Notes under the pieces: model-generated | What the model was told of the DNA's origin: nothing | The model's database searches: none | Seen by the model: only the letters and a program-made list of their open reading frames with translations | Part shown: positions 7,501 to 13,585 of the stretch, piece after piece | Position numbering within the stretch: the stretch's first letter is position 1 | Layout: every line of letters begins with the position of its first letter | From: Paracoccaceae bacterium | GTDB taxonomy: Bacteria > Pseudomonadota > Alphaproteobacteria > Rhodobacterales > Rhodobacteraceae | Direction: 5' to 3' | Assembly: GCA_020852535.1 (NCBI GenBank) | Contig: JADZAO010000024.1 | Span: 1-13,585 of the forward strand | DNA: 13,585 nt | Program-made: the position numbers and the translations under genes

Positions 7501-8034
7501 GAAGAAGCAATCAAAAAACTAAGATCCGGCATCGCGGGGCTCAATAAGGAAGGGCGCGAAAGGCTGCTGACTGCCTTCGAACAGGTCAATGCCAACTTCT
7601 CGACCCTATTCACACACCTTTTCGGCGGTGGCGAAGCACGTCTAGTAATGGTCGAATCTGACGATCCGCTAGAAGCAGGACTTGAAATCATGTGCCAACC
7701 ACCCGGCAAAAAACTAGCCACGCTATCACTGCTCTCAGGCGGAGAGCAGACCCTGACCGCACTTGCTCTGATCTTCGGCGTCTTTCTTGCCAACCCCGCG
7801 CCGATCTGCGTGCTCGACGAGGTCGATGCACCCTTGGATGATGCCAACGTGACGCGCTTTTGCGACATGCTAGATGAAATGACCCGCCGCACCAACACGC
7901 GCTTCCTCGTCATCACACACCATGCCGTCACGATGGCGCGGATGGACCGTCTGTTTGGCGTAACGATGCAAGAACAGGGCGTCAGCCAACTTGTTTCAGT
8001 TGATCTAAAAAAAGCTGCGGCTCTTGTCGCGTAA
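4579..8034 (+). CDS. smc: Chromosome segregation/condensation ATPase Smc
   Basis: The long coiled-coil ATPase of the Smc-ScpAB condensin complex, which organises and helps separate the sister chromosomes. The 1151 aa is the usual alphaproteobacterial length. The N-terminal head has LNGFKSF followed by Walker A GPNGCGKSN (31-39), and further on the conserved VRQGQISELIN segment. Long Ala/Glu/Arg-rich coiled coils run from about 170 to 500 and from 640 to 985, around a hinge near 505-640 that starts at NPGYEKALG. The C-terminal head carries the ABC signature LLSGGEQ (about 1051-1057) and Walker B VLDEVD with Asp1080 and Glu1081. Translation starts at TTG with a good AAGAGG upstream. The gene is divergent from rnhB and convergent with cbiB. 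scpA and scpB are not in the window. Confidence 0.98.
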   Translation: MRFTRLRLNGFKSFVDPTDLVIHEGLTGVVGPNGCGKSNLLEALRWVMGENRPTAMRGGEMEDVIFAGAATRSARHFAEVALVIDNQDRLASSGFNETDQIEIIRRITRDAGSAYKLNAKDVRARDVQMLFADASTGSHSPALVRQGQISELINAKPKARRLILEEAAGISGLYARRHEAELKLQGAEQNLTRVDDVLEALAQQLSTLTRQAKQTARYREIGEDLRRAEGMLLYRRWREAETAQLEAEGALRERLIAASQAEATALTASKTREKQEELLPAKRENETIASAVLQRLIVQRDTLNDQETRARQMIETLGGRIDQLISDIERETALNRDAGDTIGRLDYEIEQLTHAHDGYEERLAKTAEVAREAGVLLSDRETLLAQATEDSAQLAARHQSAKRMLSDTQSTFERAEGQALAARETVKSATEALTRSIEAYNTASKAQETAAELAKHAEKTLADAEVSRADIQAREAKAHATRSSAEGEANALRAEVAALARLVDRETQAGSQLLDRLTVNPGYEKALGTALADDLRAPEIDATAPSGWAALAPYPNPQPLPAGATPISEHVTAPDVLARRLSQIGLVPRDQGMALQPALRPGQRLVSAEGDLWRWDGFRVGAKDAPSAAALRLQQLNHLVQLKRDLEEVAARADDAKQAHELLQARLADLTHADQMARDARRDADQHMTEANRAASLAEADRSIATGKLEAATLALSRYEDEAISARSRLCEAEAQAAELPNLDAARETVEAARVAVEAARLTMLTRRSAHDELRREGEARVHRRQEAVKELSDWKHRLETAEQRIAELTERKTQTEEELAKANASPEEIAIKCQELAEAIEAAEARRRAAADTLAEAEMALRTTQEAEREAERIAGEAREARARAEARSDAARETVTYAAQRIFEETETTPDQLLSTLAVDPDKMPDAQTLETKVNRLKHQREALGAVNLRAEEDAKAVSQEHETLAGEKTDLEEAIKKLRSGIAGLNKEGRERLLTAFEQVNANFSTLFTHLFGGGEARLVMVESDDPLEAGLEIMCQPPGKKLATLSLLSGGEQTLTALALIFGVFLANPAPICVLDEVDAPLDDANVTRFCDMLDEMTRRTNTRFLVITHHAVTMARMDRLFGVTMQEQGVSQLVSVDLKKAAALVA

Positions 8035-8089
8035 CTCTAGAAAAACTGTTAATTATGCACCCCACCGCACAGGGGAAACGCCAAGTAGA

Positions 8090-8998
8090 TCAGAAAAACG
8101 CGATAAACAACGCAAACGCTAACATCCCACCCCATGCCCGCCAGAGCGCTCTGCAGGCCGCATCAATATTATCCGGCCCTGCATCCCGCCGCCCCTCGCC
8201 CCAAATCCACGGAAAATCGCGCATTTCGCCATGATAGGATCGCGGCCCCGATAGTGCCACGCCCAACACAAGAGCCATCGCTGCTTCAGGCCATCCGGCA
8301 TTGGGCGACCGATGCAAAGGCGCATCACGCAGAATCGGGCGAAAGTCAAAATAACCGTGGGTCACAGCGATCAACAGTGCCGTCAGACGAGCAGGAATCA
8401 GGTTCAGCAGGTCATCAAACCGCGCTGCTGCCCAGCCAAACTCCTCATATTGCGGCGTACGGTGACCAATCATAGAATCCGCAGTATTGGCAATCTTGTA
8501 AAGAACCAGCGTAGGCAAGCCGCCAACCAAAAACCAAAAAGCAGGTGCAATCACCCCGTCCGACAAGTTTTCTGCGGCACTCTCGATCGCAGCCCGAGAC
8601 ACGCCTGCCTCGTCCAGCGCGGCCACATCACGCCCGACAATCCTCGACACAGCGCTACGCCCCCCGGAAAGAGACAGGCGCAGAGCATCACCCACAGCCT
8701 GCACATGCTGCACCAGAGATCGCTGGGCGAACAAAATCGCCGCTATAATAATTTCCAACACACCACCATCGGGCACGACATGGATCACCCATCCCAGCGC
8801 CAGCGCACCCAAACCCAGCACGATCATGGCCGCCACACCCTTCAGCCGCTGCTGAGTTCCGTGGTTCAATCGCGCCTCGGCAAAGCCCACAACTCGCCCC
8901 ATCAATACAACAGGGTGTAAAAAGCGGTTCCACAGCCATTTTGGCTCGCCGAAGACAGCATCAAGCAACAGCGCAAAGACCAAGAACACAGCACTCAT
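8090..8998 (-). CDS. cbiB: Adenosylcobinamide-phosphate synthase CbiB (CobD in the Pseudomonas naming)
   Basis: An inner-membrane enzyme that joins aminopropanol (phosphate) to adenosylcobyric acid in vitamin B12 synthesis. The 302-aa protein has several membrane segments (about 2-15, 55-72, 81-95, 150-170, 200-215 and 285-301). It has the family motifs FGEPKWLWNRFLHPVVLMG (16-34), SAAENLSDGVIAPAFW (140-155), IANTADSMIGHR (169-180) and RSPNAGWPEAAMA (230-242). The frame is open up to 9115, but family resemblance begins at the ATG at 8998. That ATG overlaps the stop of the upstream threonine-phosphate decarboxylase gene by four bases (ATGA), a sign of translational coupling. The two products act at adjoining steps, one making the aminopropanol moiety and the other attaching it. 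Confidence 0.95.
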   Translation of the reverse strand: MSAVFLVFALLLDAVFGEPKWLWNRFLHPVVLMGRVVGFAEARLNHGTQQRLKGVAAMIVLGLGALALGWVIHVVPDGGVLEIIIAAILFAQRSLVQHVQAVGDALRLSLSGGRSAVSRIVGRDVAALDEAGVSRAAIESAAENLSDGVIAPAFWFLVGGLPTLVLYKIANTADSMIGHRTPQYEEFGWAAARFDDLLNLIPARLTALLIAVTHGYFDFRPILRDAPLHRSPNAGWPEAAMALVLGVALSGPRSYHGEMRDFPWIWGEGRRDAGPDNIDAACRALWRAWGGMLAFALFIAFF

Positions 8999-9933
8999 AG
9001 CGCAGCTTCCAACCGATCCCAGCCCGCACCATCCGGCAGCCCAAAGCGTAGCCAGCGCTGCGAATAGGGGAACAAACGACCAAGAATACGATACCGCGCA
9101 AGACGCTCCTGCCAAGCGGCCGCATCACCCACATCATAAAGTCGGAACAACGTGGTCCCGCCTACGACCTCTGCCCCCGCCCGCTGCATCAACAAATCCA
9201 GCCGCGCCGCATCTGCAACAAGCCGCAGCCGCGTCTCATCTGCCCAAACCCGATCTGCCAAAGCGGTCGCTCCAACCCGCAACGCAGGCCCGGACACGGC
9301 CCAAGGCCCAACCATCGCCGCCAAACGCTCCACCAACGCAGAATCACCAATGGCAAAACCAAGCCGCATACCGGCTAACCCCCAGAACTTCCCAAAACTT
9401 TTTAGCACAAGCACCCCAGCTTGATCCGCCAGCGCAATCTGACTTTCATCGGGACAAACATCACAAAAACTCTCATCTATCACCCGCAGAGTGGCCTCCG
9501 GCACAGGCTGCAAGCGTCCATCGGGGTTATTTGGATGCACCACGACCACCGCATCCGGCGAACCTTCGCCCACCTCCCAACCATAGGTACGAAAGGCGCG
9601 CCCGTACTCGTTATAGGTTGGCCCTATAATTGCCACCCGCCCCGCAGATACCAATGTCGGTATCAATGCAATCAACGCCGAAGCCCCGGAAGCAGCCAAA
9701 ACTGCCGCGCTCTCCGGCACATGCCAAAAGTCCCGCGCTGCGCCCTCCAGCGCCGCAAAAGCCCCGGCATCTGGCAACGCCGTCCAAACATCGTCGTCAA
9801 AGGCTGGCACCGGATAGGGCCGCGGGTTGATGCCGGTCGATAGGTCCAACCAGTCGCTACGCACCCCACCCCAGCGTTTTACCGCCGCGTCGACACCACC
9901 GCCGTGATCCATCGCATCCACGATTCGCGCCAC
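8995..9933 (-). CDS. cobD: Threonine-phosphate decarboxylase (CobC/CobD, PLP aminotransferase fold)
   Basis: Makes aminopropanol phosphate from threonine phosphate for the B12 side arm. Called cobD in Salmonella and cobC in the Pseudomonas denitrificans naming. The 312-aa product shows DHGGGVDAA near its start, DLSTGINPRPYPVP (30-43), the PLP-binding segments HPNNPDGR (133-140) and IDESF (152-156), and KSFGKFWGLAGMRLGF with the probable Schiff-base Lys182. It ends in an overlap with cbiB. Two starts are possible: GTG at 9933, preceded by the purine-rich AAGGGATAGGG, or ATG at 9912, giving the N-terminus MDHGGG that is more usual for the family but has a poor Shine-Dalgarno sequence. I kept the GTG because of its ribosome-binding site. 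No B12 riboswitch is evident upstream. Confidence 0.93.
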   Translation of the reverse strand: MARIVDAMDHGGGVDAAVKRWGGVRSDWLDLSTGINPRPYPVPAFDDDVWTALPDAGAFAALEGAARDFWHVPESAAVLAASGASALIALIPTLVSAGRVAIIGPTYNEYGRAFRTYGWEVGEGSPDAVVVVHPNNPDGRLQPVPEATLRVIDESFCDVCPDESQIALADQAGVLVLKSFGKFWGLAGMRLGFAIGDSALVERLAAMVGPWAVSGPALRVGATALADRVWADETRLRLVADAARLDLLMQRAGAEVVGGTTLFRLYDVGDAAAWQERLARYRILGRLFPYSQRWLRFGLPDGAGWDRLEAAL

Positions 9934-10009
9934 CCCTATCCCTTACCCGCCAGAAACCCGATCCCACCCCCACTGTCCACGCCCCAGCACAGTAGGAGTG
10001 CGGTTTTTG

Positions 10010-10190
10010 AGTGAGGAAATATTATATTAATTATATGATTTAGAATGGTATTTATTCACAAATCGATTTTTTGTGTAAGGCTTTCCCACAGATAGTTAGA
10101 CGCGCCTAAGTCCATATTTTGTCTTTCGCAAAACTCCTCTCCTCTATCCGAAAATTATCGCTGATTAATCTGCACCTAAGCCCCGCTGCC
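10010..10190. other. AT-rich spacer between the cobalamin pair and the Fic gene
   Basis: Together with the bases to 9934 this is a 273-bp gene-free stretch. It shifts sharply to AT-rich sequence (for example ATATTATATTAATTATATGA near 10020), unlike the GC-rich genes on both sides. I see no gene, tRNA or clear inverted terminal repeat. It may mark a junction of inserted DNA or hold the promoter of the cobalamin genes. Confidence 0.4.
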
Positions 10191-10206
10191 GGTTGCTTCA
10201 ATGCTG

Positions 10207-11166
10207 TCAGACCGAGCTATACCATGTCGCCTTGCCACTACCGTGCTGGACAAGATGCCTAGCCGATACCAGCATCTGCAAATGCTTCTTCACCGTGTTG
10301 CGGTTTGCACCGGTCACACCGACGACTTGGGCATTAGTGATCCGCCCATGCGCTTTTGCTAGCTCAAGAATTTGAACTGCGCCTTCAGGCAACCGCTCCA
10401 CCATCAACCGCTCGCGGGCGATCTTCACCTCAAGGCGGGAGTTTTGCTGCCTGAGTGACTGGAAAAAATAGACAATCCACGGCGGCTCCCATACCGGCGC
10501 TTGGCTACGGATTGTCCCCTGCGTCCGGCGCAGCCCCAAATAATAACCTTCCTTGTTCGCCTCAATCACGCTTTCAAGCGACAAATACGGGACATAGGCA
10601 TAGCCGCTGCGCAACAGCAGCAAGGTAGTCAGCACCCGCGACAGGCGACCATTACCATCCTGAAACGGATGGATTTCAAGAAAGACAACGACGAAGATCG
10701 CGGTGACAAGCAGCGGGTGAAGCTGCTTTTGAACGAGCGCATCATTCACCCATTCGCCCAGCCCCGCCATCAATCGCGGTGTATCGAACGGCAAAGCCGT
10801 CTCGAACACAACGCCAATTTCTTTACCCTCGACGTCAAAGGCGCTGACATGGTTGGTGTTGGTTTTGTAGCCGCCGCGATGCCACGCATCCTTGCTGCTG
10901 TGAACCAATAAGTCGCGGTGCAGTTGCTTGATATGGTTTTCAGTCAGAGCAACTGCCTCGAATGAAGCAAAGATCGTTTCCATCACTTCGGCGTATCCCG
11001 CCACTTCCTGCTCGTCGCGGATGGCAAAGTGCCGCACTTCAATGTTGGAAAGCAGCCGCTCGACCTCACTGTCCGACAGCTTGCTCCCCTCAATCCGGGT
11101 CGAAGAGCCAATACTTTCAATCGTCGCCACGCGCCGCAGCGCCGAAAGACGATCAGGCGCAAGCAT
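10207..11166 (-). CDS. Fic-domain AMPylase-type protein with winged-helix C-terminus, probably 5'-truncated
   Basis: Fic proteins usually transfer AMP (or a related group) from ATP onto hydroxyl side chains of target proteins. The 319 aa read from the ATG at 11166 contain the full active-site motif HPFQDGNGRLSR (166-177), with His166 as catalytic base. Upstream is the inhibitory-helix motif S-x-x-x-E-G (STRIEG, 22-27), which places it in the self-inhibited class with an N-terminal helix. The C-terminal 55 residues (GRITNAQVVGVTGANRNTVKKH region) look like a winged helix-turn-helix, so it may bind DNA. Family-like sequence continues upstream of this ATG for 12 codons (TDEFKGAWRALE) until an in-frame TAA at 11203-11205, and no Shine-Dalgarno sequence precedes the ATG. 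The gene has therefore probably lost its first part and may be a weakly expressed or dead copy. The target is unknown. Confidence 0.78.
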   Translation of the reverse strand: MLAPDRLSALRRVATIESIGSSTRIEGSKLSDSEVERLLSNIEVRHFAIRDEQEVAGYAEVMETIFASFEAVALTENHIKQLHRDLLVHSSKDAWHRGGYKTNTNHVSAFDVEGKEIGVVFETALPFDTPRLMAGLGEWVNDALVQKQLHPLLVTAIFVVVFLEIHPFQDGNGRLSRVLTTLLLLRSGYAYVPYLSLESVIEANKEGYYLGLRRTQGTIRSQAPVWEPPWIVYFFQSLRQQNSRLEVKIARERLMVERLPEGAVQILELAKAHGRITNAQVVGVTGANRNTVKKHLQMLVSARHLVQHGSGKATWYSSV

Positions 11167-11252
11167 TTCAAGCGCGCGCCATGCGCCTTTGAACTCGTCG
11201 GTTTAGGCGATGAGCGAGAGCATTTGCGGCGTAATTATAAGCGATGCTACAT

Positions 11253-11318
11253 GGATGGACATATCCACATCTATACCCATAAGCACAACCGCAGCCATAA
11301 GCCGACCCATAACACGGT
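11253..11318. repeat. Degenerate hexamer repeat stretch (CCATAA)
   Basis: CCATAA occurs at 11277-11282, 11295-11300 and 11307-11312, with steps of 18 and 12 bases, both multiples of six. The hexamers between and before them are looser variants. On the plus strand it encodes a short His-rich reading frame. It lies between the broken 5' end of the Fic gene and the Lrp remnant, so it is probably part of decayed DNA. Confidence 0.35.
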
Positions 11319-11333
11319 CGATGGAGGTCTATA

Positions 11334-11627
11334 TTAAATTTTGGAAAGGCGCGGGACGACCGCTGACAAGGAAATGATGGACGTGGCCGCCGATTCAAAA
11401 AGCTGAAAGCGATCAATCACGCTCTCAAACTCTTGCACATCGAAAACCATTACCTTTGCCCAAAAACAATCCTTCCCGGTCACGCGATCCGCTTCAACGA
11501 CCTCTGGTGTGTCGATCAGCATTTGCGCGACTCTCTTTACTTCACTATGCATGATGCGCATTCGAACATGAGTGGCGATGCTGTGGCACACACAATTAAG
11601 ACTTCGGCCCAATCCTGCCGTTGTCAT
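11334..11627 (-). pseudogene. Lrp/AsnC-family regulator remnant (ligand-binding domain only)
   Basis: The minus-strand frame contains a good match to the C-terminal RAM (ligand-binding) domain of Lrp/AsnC regulators: HSEVKRVAQMLIDTPEVVEA, DRVTGKDCFWAKVMVFDVQE and ESVIDRFQLFESAATSII, ending in VVPRLSKI. The usual N-terminal helix-turn-helix is missing. Upstream of about 11627 the frame holds no recognisable Lrp sequence and runs straight into the malY stop codon without a ribosome-binding site. It should therefore not bind DNA as a normal Lrp does and is best read as a truncated, decaying gene. A short functional RAM-only protein is possible but less likely. It lies on the same strand just downstream of malY. 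Confidence 0.75.
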
Positions 11628-11717
11628 TTTTCTAAAACCGAGATGCGAGGCCCTGTTTGCATGAGGTAAAGGCAAGAATGCTAGAATTTCTGCCAAAAAA
11701 AATTGCAAAGGACACAA

Positions 11718-12896
11718 CTATCGGAGATCTGCAAAGGCCCGCTGCATCCGCGTTACAGCTTCGACCACAATGGCACGCTGTGTACCAAGGTTGAAGCGCA
11801 AGAACATCTCACCCCCCGCGCCAAAGACTGCCCCATGATTGGTGGCGATTTTTGCCTTCTTTTCAACCCTCGCGATGAATTCAGATGCTTCCATCCCCGT
11901 ACCTGCAAAATCGAGCCAAGCCAGATAAGTCGCCTCAAGCTGCATCGACCGCAAACCTGGAATGGCGGCCATCCCCTCGTCAAAGACCTTTCGATTCCCA
12001 TCCAAATAGCGCATCAGCCCATCGACCCATTCAGCCCCTTCAGGCGAATAAGCGGCGGTTGCCATGTGCAAGCCAAAGGAATTACCGGAAATCCCCAGCG
12101 CCATCATTTTAGCCGCGAATTTCGTCCGCAACACAGGGTCGGCGATGATCACATTGCCGGTATGACTACTCGCGATGTTGAAGGTCTTAGTCGTCGCTGT
12201 CATCATCACCAAACGATCGGCAATATCAGGGGCGGCCAAAAGCATTGGTATGTGCTTGTGTCCCCCAAAAACGAGATCGTGGTGAATCTCATCCGACACC
12301 AGCACCAAATTATGGCGTTTGCAGAAATCAGCCACGCCGCGCAGTTCTGCCACCGTCCAAACACGCCCACCCGGATTATGCGGCGAGCAAAGCACAAACA
12401 TACGCTCCTTACCCGTCATCTGCGTGTCCCATAGGTCGAAATCCATCTCGTAACGACCATCCCTATTGGCTAGATGGCATTCCACGACAACGCGCCCTGC
12501 GGCTTTGATCGTGCGGGCAAAAGCATGATAAACTGGCGTGGTAAGTACCACCCCGTCCCCTGGTGCAGTAAAAGCATCAAGACACAAGCCCGTCCCGTTC
12601 ACCAACCCATGAACAGTAAAGATCCACTCGCGCTCCACCGCCCAGCCGTGACGCGATTGCATCCACCAGCGAATGGCATCGAGATACGCAGTATCGTCAC
12701 CGAAATAGCCATAAATGCCATGTTCCGTCATCACCTCAAGCGCCCGCTGCACGCAAGCCGGCGGACGAAAATCCATATCAGCGATCCACATCGCCAGCCC
12801 CTGATCAGTTGGAACTCCATAAAAGGCCTGCATCATGTCCCATTTCATCGAATGGGTGCCTATGCGGTTCGTCGTTGTGTCAAAGGGGCTCGTCAT
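11718..12896 (-). CDS. PatB/MalY-family PLP C-S beta-lyase (cystathionine beta-lyase type)
   Basis: A fold-type I PLP enzyme of the MalY/PatB group, which cleaves the C-S bond of cystathionine or cysteine conjugates to give pyruvate, ammonia and a thiol. The 392-aa protein begins with FDTTTNRIGTHSMKWD and has MWIADMDF (36-43), YGYF (62-65), PVYHAF (121-126), SPHNPGGRVW (171-180) with Asn174, SDEIHHDL (201-208) with Asp202, and TATTKTFNIASSHTGN (233-248) with the probable Schiff-base Lys237. The length is normal for the family. The ATG at 12896 has AAGGA eight bases upstream. Whether its main role is methionine metabolism, thiol release from sulfur compounds or a regulatory side role as in E. 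coli MalY cannot be told from sequence. It is divergent from def, across an AT-rich gap. Confidence 0.92.
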   Translation of the reverse strand: MTSPFDTTTNRIGTHSMKWDMMQAFYGVPTDQGLAMWIADMDFRPPACVQRALEVMTEHGIYGYFGDDTAYLDAIRWWMQSRHGWAVEREWIFTVHGLVNGTGLCLDAFTAPGDGVVLTTPVYHAFARTIKAAGRVVVECHLANRDGRYEMDFDLWDTQMTGKERMFVLCSPHNPGGRVWTVAELRGVADFCKRHNLVLVSDEIHHDLVFGGHKHIPMLLAAPDIADRLVMMTATTKTFNIASSHTGNVIIADPVLRTKFAAKMMALGISGNSFGLHMATAAYSPEGAEWVDGLMRYLDGNRKVFDEGMAAIPGLRSMQLEATYLAWLDFAGTGMEASEFIARVEKKAKIATNHGAVFGAGGEMFLRFNLGTQRAIVVEAVTRMQRAFADLR

Positions 12897-12944
12897 ACTA
12901 CGGGTCCTTGGCTGTATATGGCTTTTAGAGCCTTAGACGAGTCG

Positions 12945-13065
12945 GACATGTATTCCAATATACATTTTTTATTAAAAAAATATTCTAATATAATTATAAT
13001 TATAATGAATTTGATCCATTTATTAATTAATTTGTAGGATAATATTCATAATTTATTGATCCATT
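12945..13065. repeat. AT-rich divergent spacer with short direct repeats
   Basis: In the 213-bp gap between malY and def about 120 bp are strongly AT-rich. TATTCCAATATA (12951-12962) recurs with one change at 12981-12992. A run of TAATTA units follows (about 12990-13008). TTGATCCATT occurs exactly at 13011-13020 and 13056-13065. No gene is seen. It probably holds the divergent promoters; TTGATC (13011) with TAGGAT (13035-13040) at 18-bp spacing is a weak plus-strand candidate. Confidence 0.45.
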
Positions 13066-13109
13066 CGTCCCCATTGCGCCAAGCCCCTGTATTTCGTAAA
13101 TCATGCCTC

Positions 13110-13585
13110 ATGATCCGCCCCATTCTGATCCATCCCGATCCACGCCTCAAGAAAGTCTGCACCCCTGTCACCAGCGTTTCTCTGGAACTAAACAAGCTGG
13201 TCGAAGACATGCTTGAGACCATGTATAACGCGACAGGAATAGGCCTTGCCGCCCCACAGATCGGTGTGAGCAAGCGCCTGATCGTGATGGATTGCATCAA
13301 GAACAACGAAGGCGCGCCAAACCCGATGGTTCTGTTCAACCCTGAAGTCACATGGTCGTCAGAAGAGCTGTCGACCTATGACGAAGGCTGCCTGTCGATC
13401 CCCGACCAATATGCCAAAATCAATCGCCCAGCCGAGGTGCGCGTACGCTGGCTCGGAATTGACGGGCAAAGCCACGAAGAAAAGTTCGCAGGAATCTGGG
13501 CCACCTGCGTGCAACACGAGATTGACCATCTGAACGGCAAACTGTTCATTGATTATCTAGGCCCGCTCAAGCGCCAGATGATCAC
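13110..13585 (+). CDS. def: Peptide deformylase (5' part; gene runs off the window)
   Basis: Removes the formyl group from the N-terminal methionine of new proteins. Reading from the ATG at 13110 gives 158 codons, open at the window edge. All three deformylase motifs are present: GIGLAAPQIG (43-52), EGCLS (92-96) with metal-ligand Cys94, and QHEIDH (135-140) with His136 and His140 as metal ligands and Glu137 as catalyst. The start MIRPILIHPDPRLKKVC is usual for the family, and no other in-frame start lies close upstream. An ATG at 13103 is in another frame. I see no Shine-Dalgarno sequence before the start, so initiation may be leaderless or inefficient. Only a short C-terminal part should be missing. 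In this group a second deformylase gene and fmt often follow, outside the window here. Confidence 0.96.
   Translation, partial: MIRPILIHPDPRLKKVCTPVTSVSLELNKLVEDMLETMYNATGIGLAAPQIGVSKRLIVMDCIKNNEGAPNPMVLFNPEVTWSSEELSTYDEGCLSIPDQYAKINRPAEVRVRWLGIDGQSHEEKFAGIWATCVQHEIDHLNGKLFIDYLGPLKRQMI

Noticed and set aside
7401..7931. 176-residue minus-strand frame inside smc, and similar long antisense frames
   Set aside because: These are Ser/Arg/Ala-rich shadows of the GC-rich smc coding strand with no independent gene signals.
9934..10206. Possible B12 riboswitch upstream of the cobalamin genes
   Set aside because: I looked on the minus strand for the conserved B12-box and the GCCACTG-like core and found no convincing match or ordered set of stems. 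The pair may be controlled from elsewhere or not by a riboswitch.
11277..11312. CRISPR-like array
   Set aside because: The repeat unit is only 6 bp with irregular spacing and no spacers; this is not a CRISPR.
11168..11416. 82-residue minus-strand frame between the Fic gene and the Lrp remnant
   Set aside because: Its Tyr/Gly/Cys-rich pattern is produced by the hexamer repeats; there is no recognisable domain, and it overlaps both remnants.
11690..11717. Terminator after malY
   Set aside because: A T-run exists on the minus strand (11703-11695) but no stable hairpin precedes it.

Overview
The window is a stretch of chromosome from an alphaproteobacterium, most likely of the Rhodobacterales (roseobacter) group. 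This rests on the presence of a GANTC-type CcrM methyltransferase, an alphaproteobacterial-length Smc (1151 aa), a DUF721 protein next to a DsbA-like thioredoxin and mutY, and a cobalamin gene pair of the aerobic alphaproteobacterial type. No taxonomic marker such as rRNA is present, so this is inference from gene content and protein style.

Region 1 (1-4578) is a genome-maintenance block. On the minus strand a DUF721 (DciA-like) gene runs into a secreted DsbA-like thiol oxidoreductase that leaves the window at base 1. mutY is divergent from them on the plus strand. It converges on a minus-strand pair, rnhB then ccrM. The 405-bp gap between mutY and ccrM holds an unusual double palindrome just after mutY and a good intrinsic terminator for ccrM. 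Three GANTC sites (the CcrM target) lie within 39 bp at the probable ccrM promoter.

Region 2 (4579-8034) is smc, encoding the chromosome condensation ATPase. It starts at a TTG codon with a good Shine-Dalgarno sequence, and three further GANTC sites lie in its upstream region.

Region 3 (8090-9933) is a translationally coupled cobalamin pair on the minus strand: the threonine-phosphate decarboxylase gene, then cbiB. Together they supply and attach the aminopropanol arm of vitamin B12.

Region 4 (about 10000-11720) looks accessory. An AT-rich stretch is followed by a Fic-domain gene with a winged-helix C-terminus, whose 5' end appears cut off, then a short degenerate hexamer stretch, then a decayed Lrp/AsnC remnant that keeps only the ligand-binding domain.

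Region 5 (11718-13585) has malY/patB (C-S beta-lyase) on the minus strand, a very AT-rich divergent spacer with several short repeats, and the first 158 codons of a peptide deformylase leaving the window on the plus strand. I found no rRNA, tRNA, CRISPR array or intact insertion sequence, and no complete novel defence or toxin system. The most suggestive items are the GANTC cluster at ccrM and the truncated, self-inhibited Fic protein.
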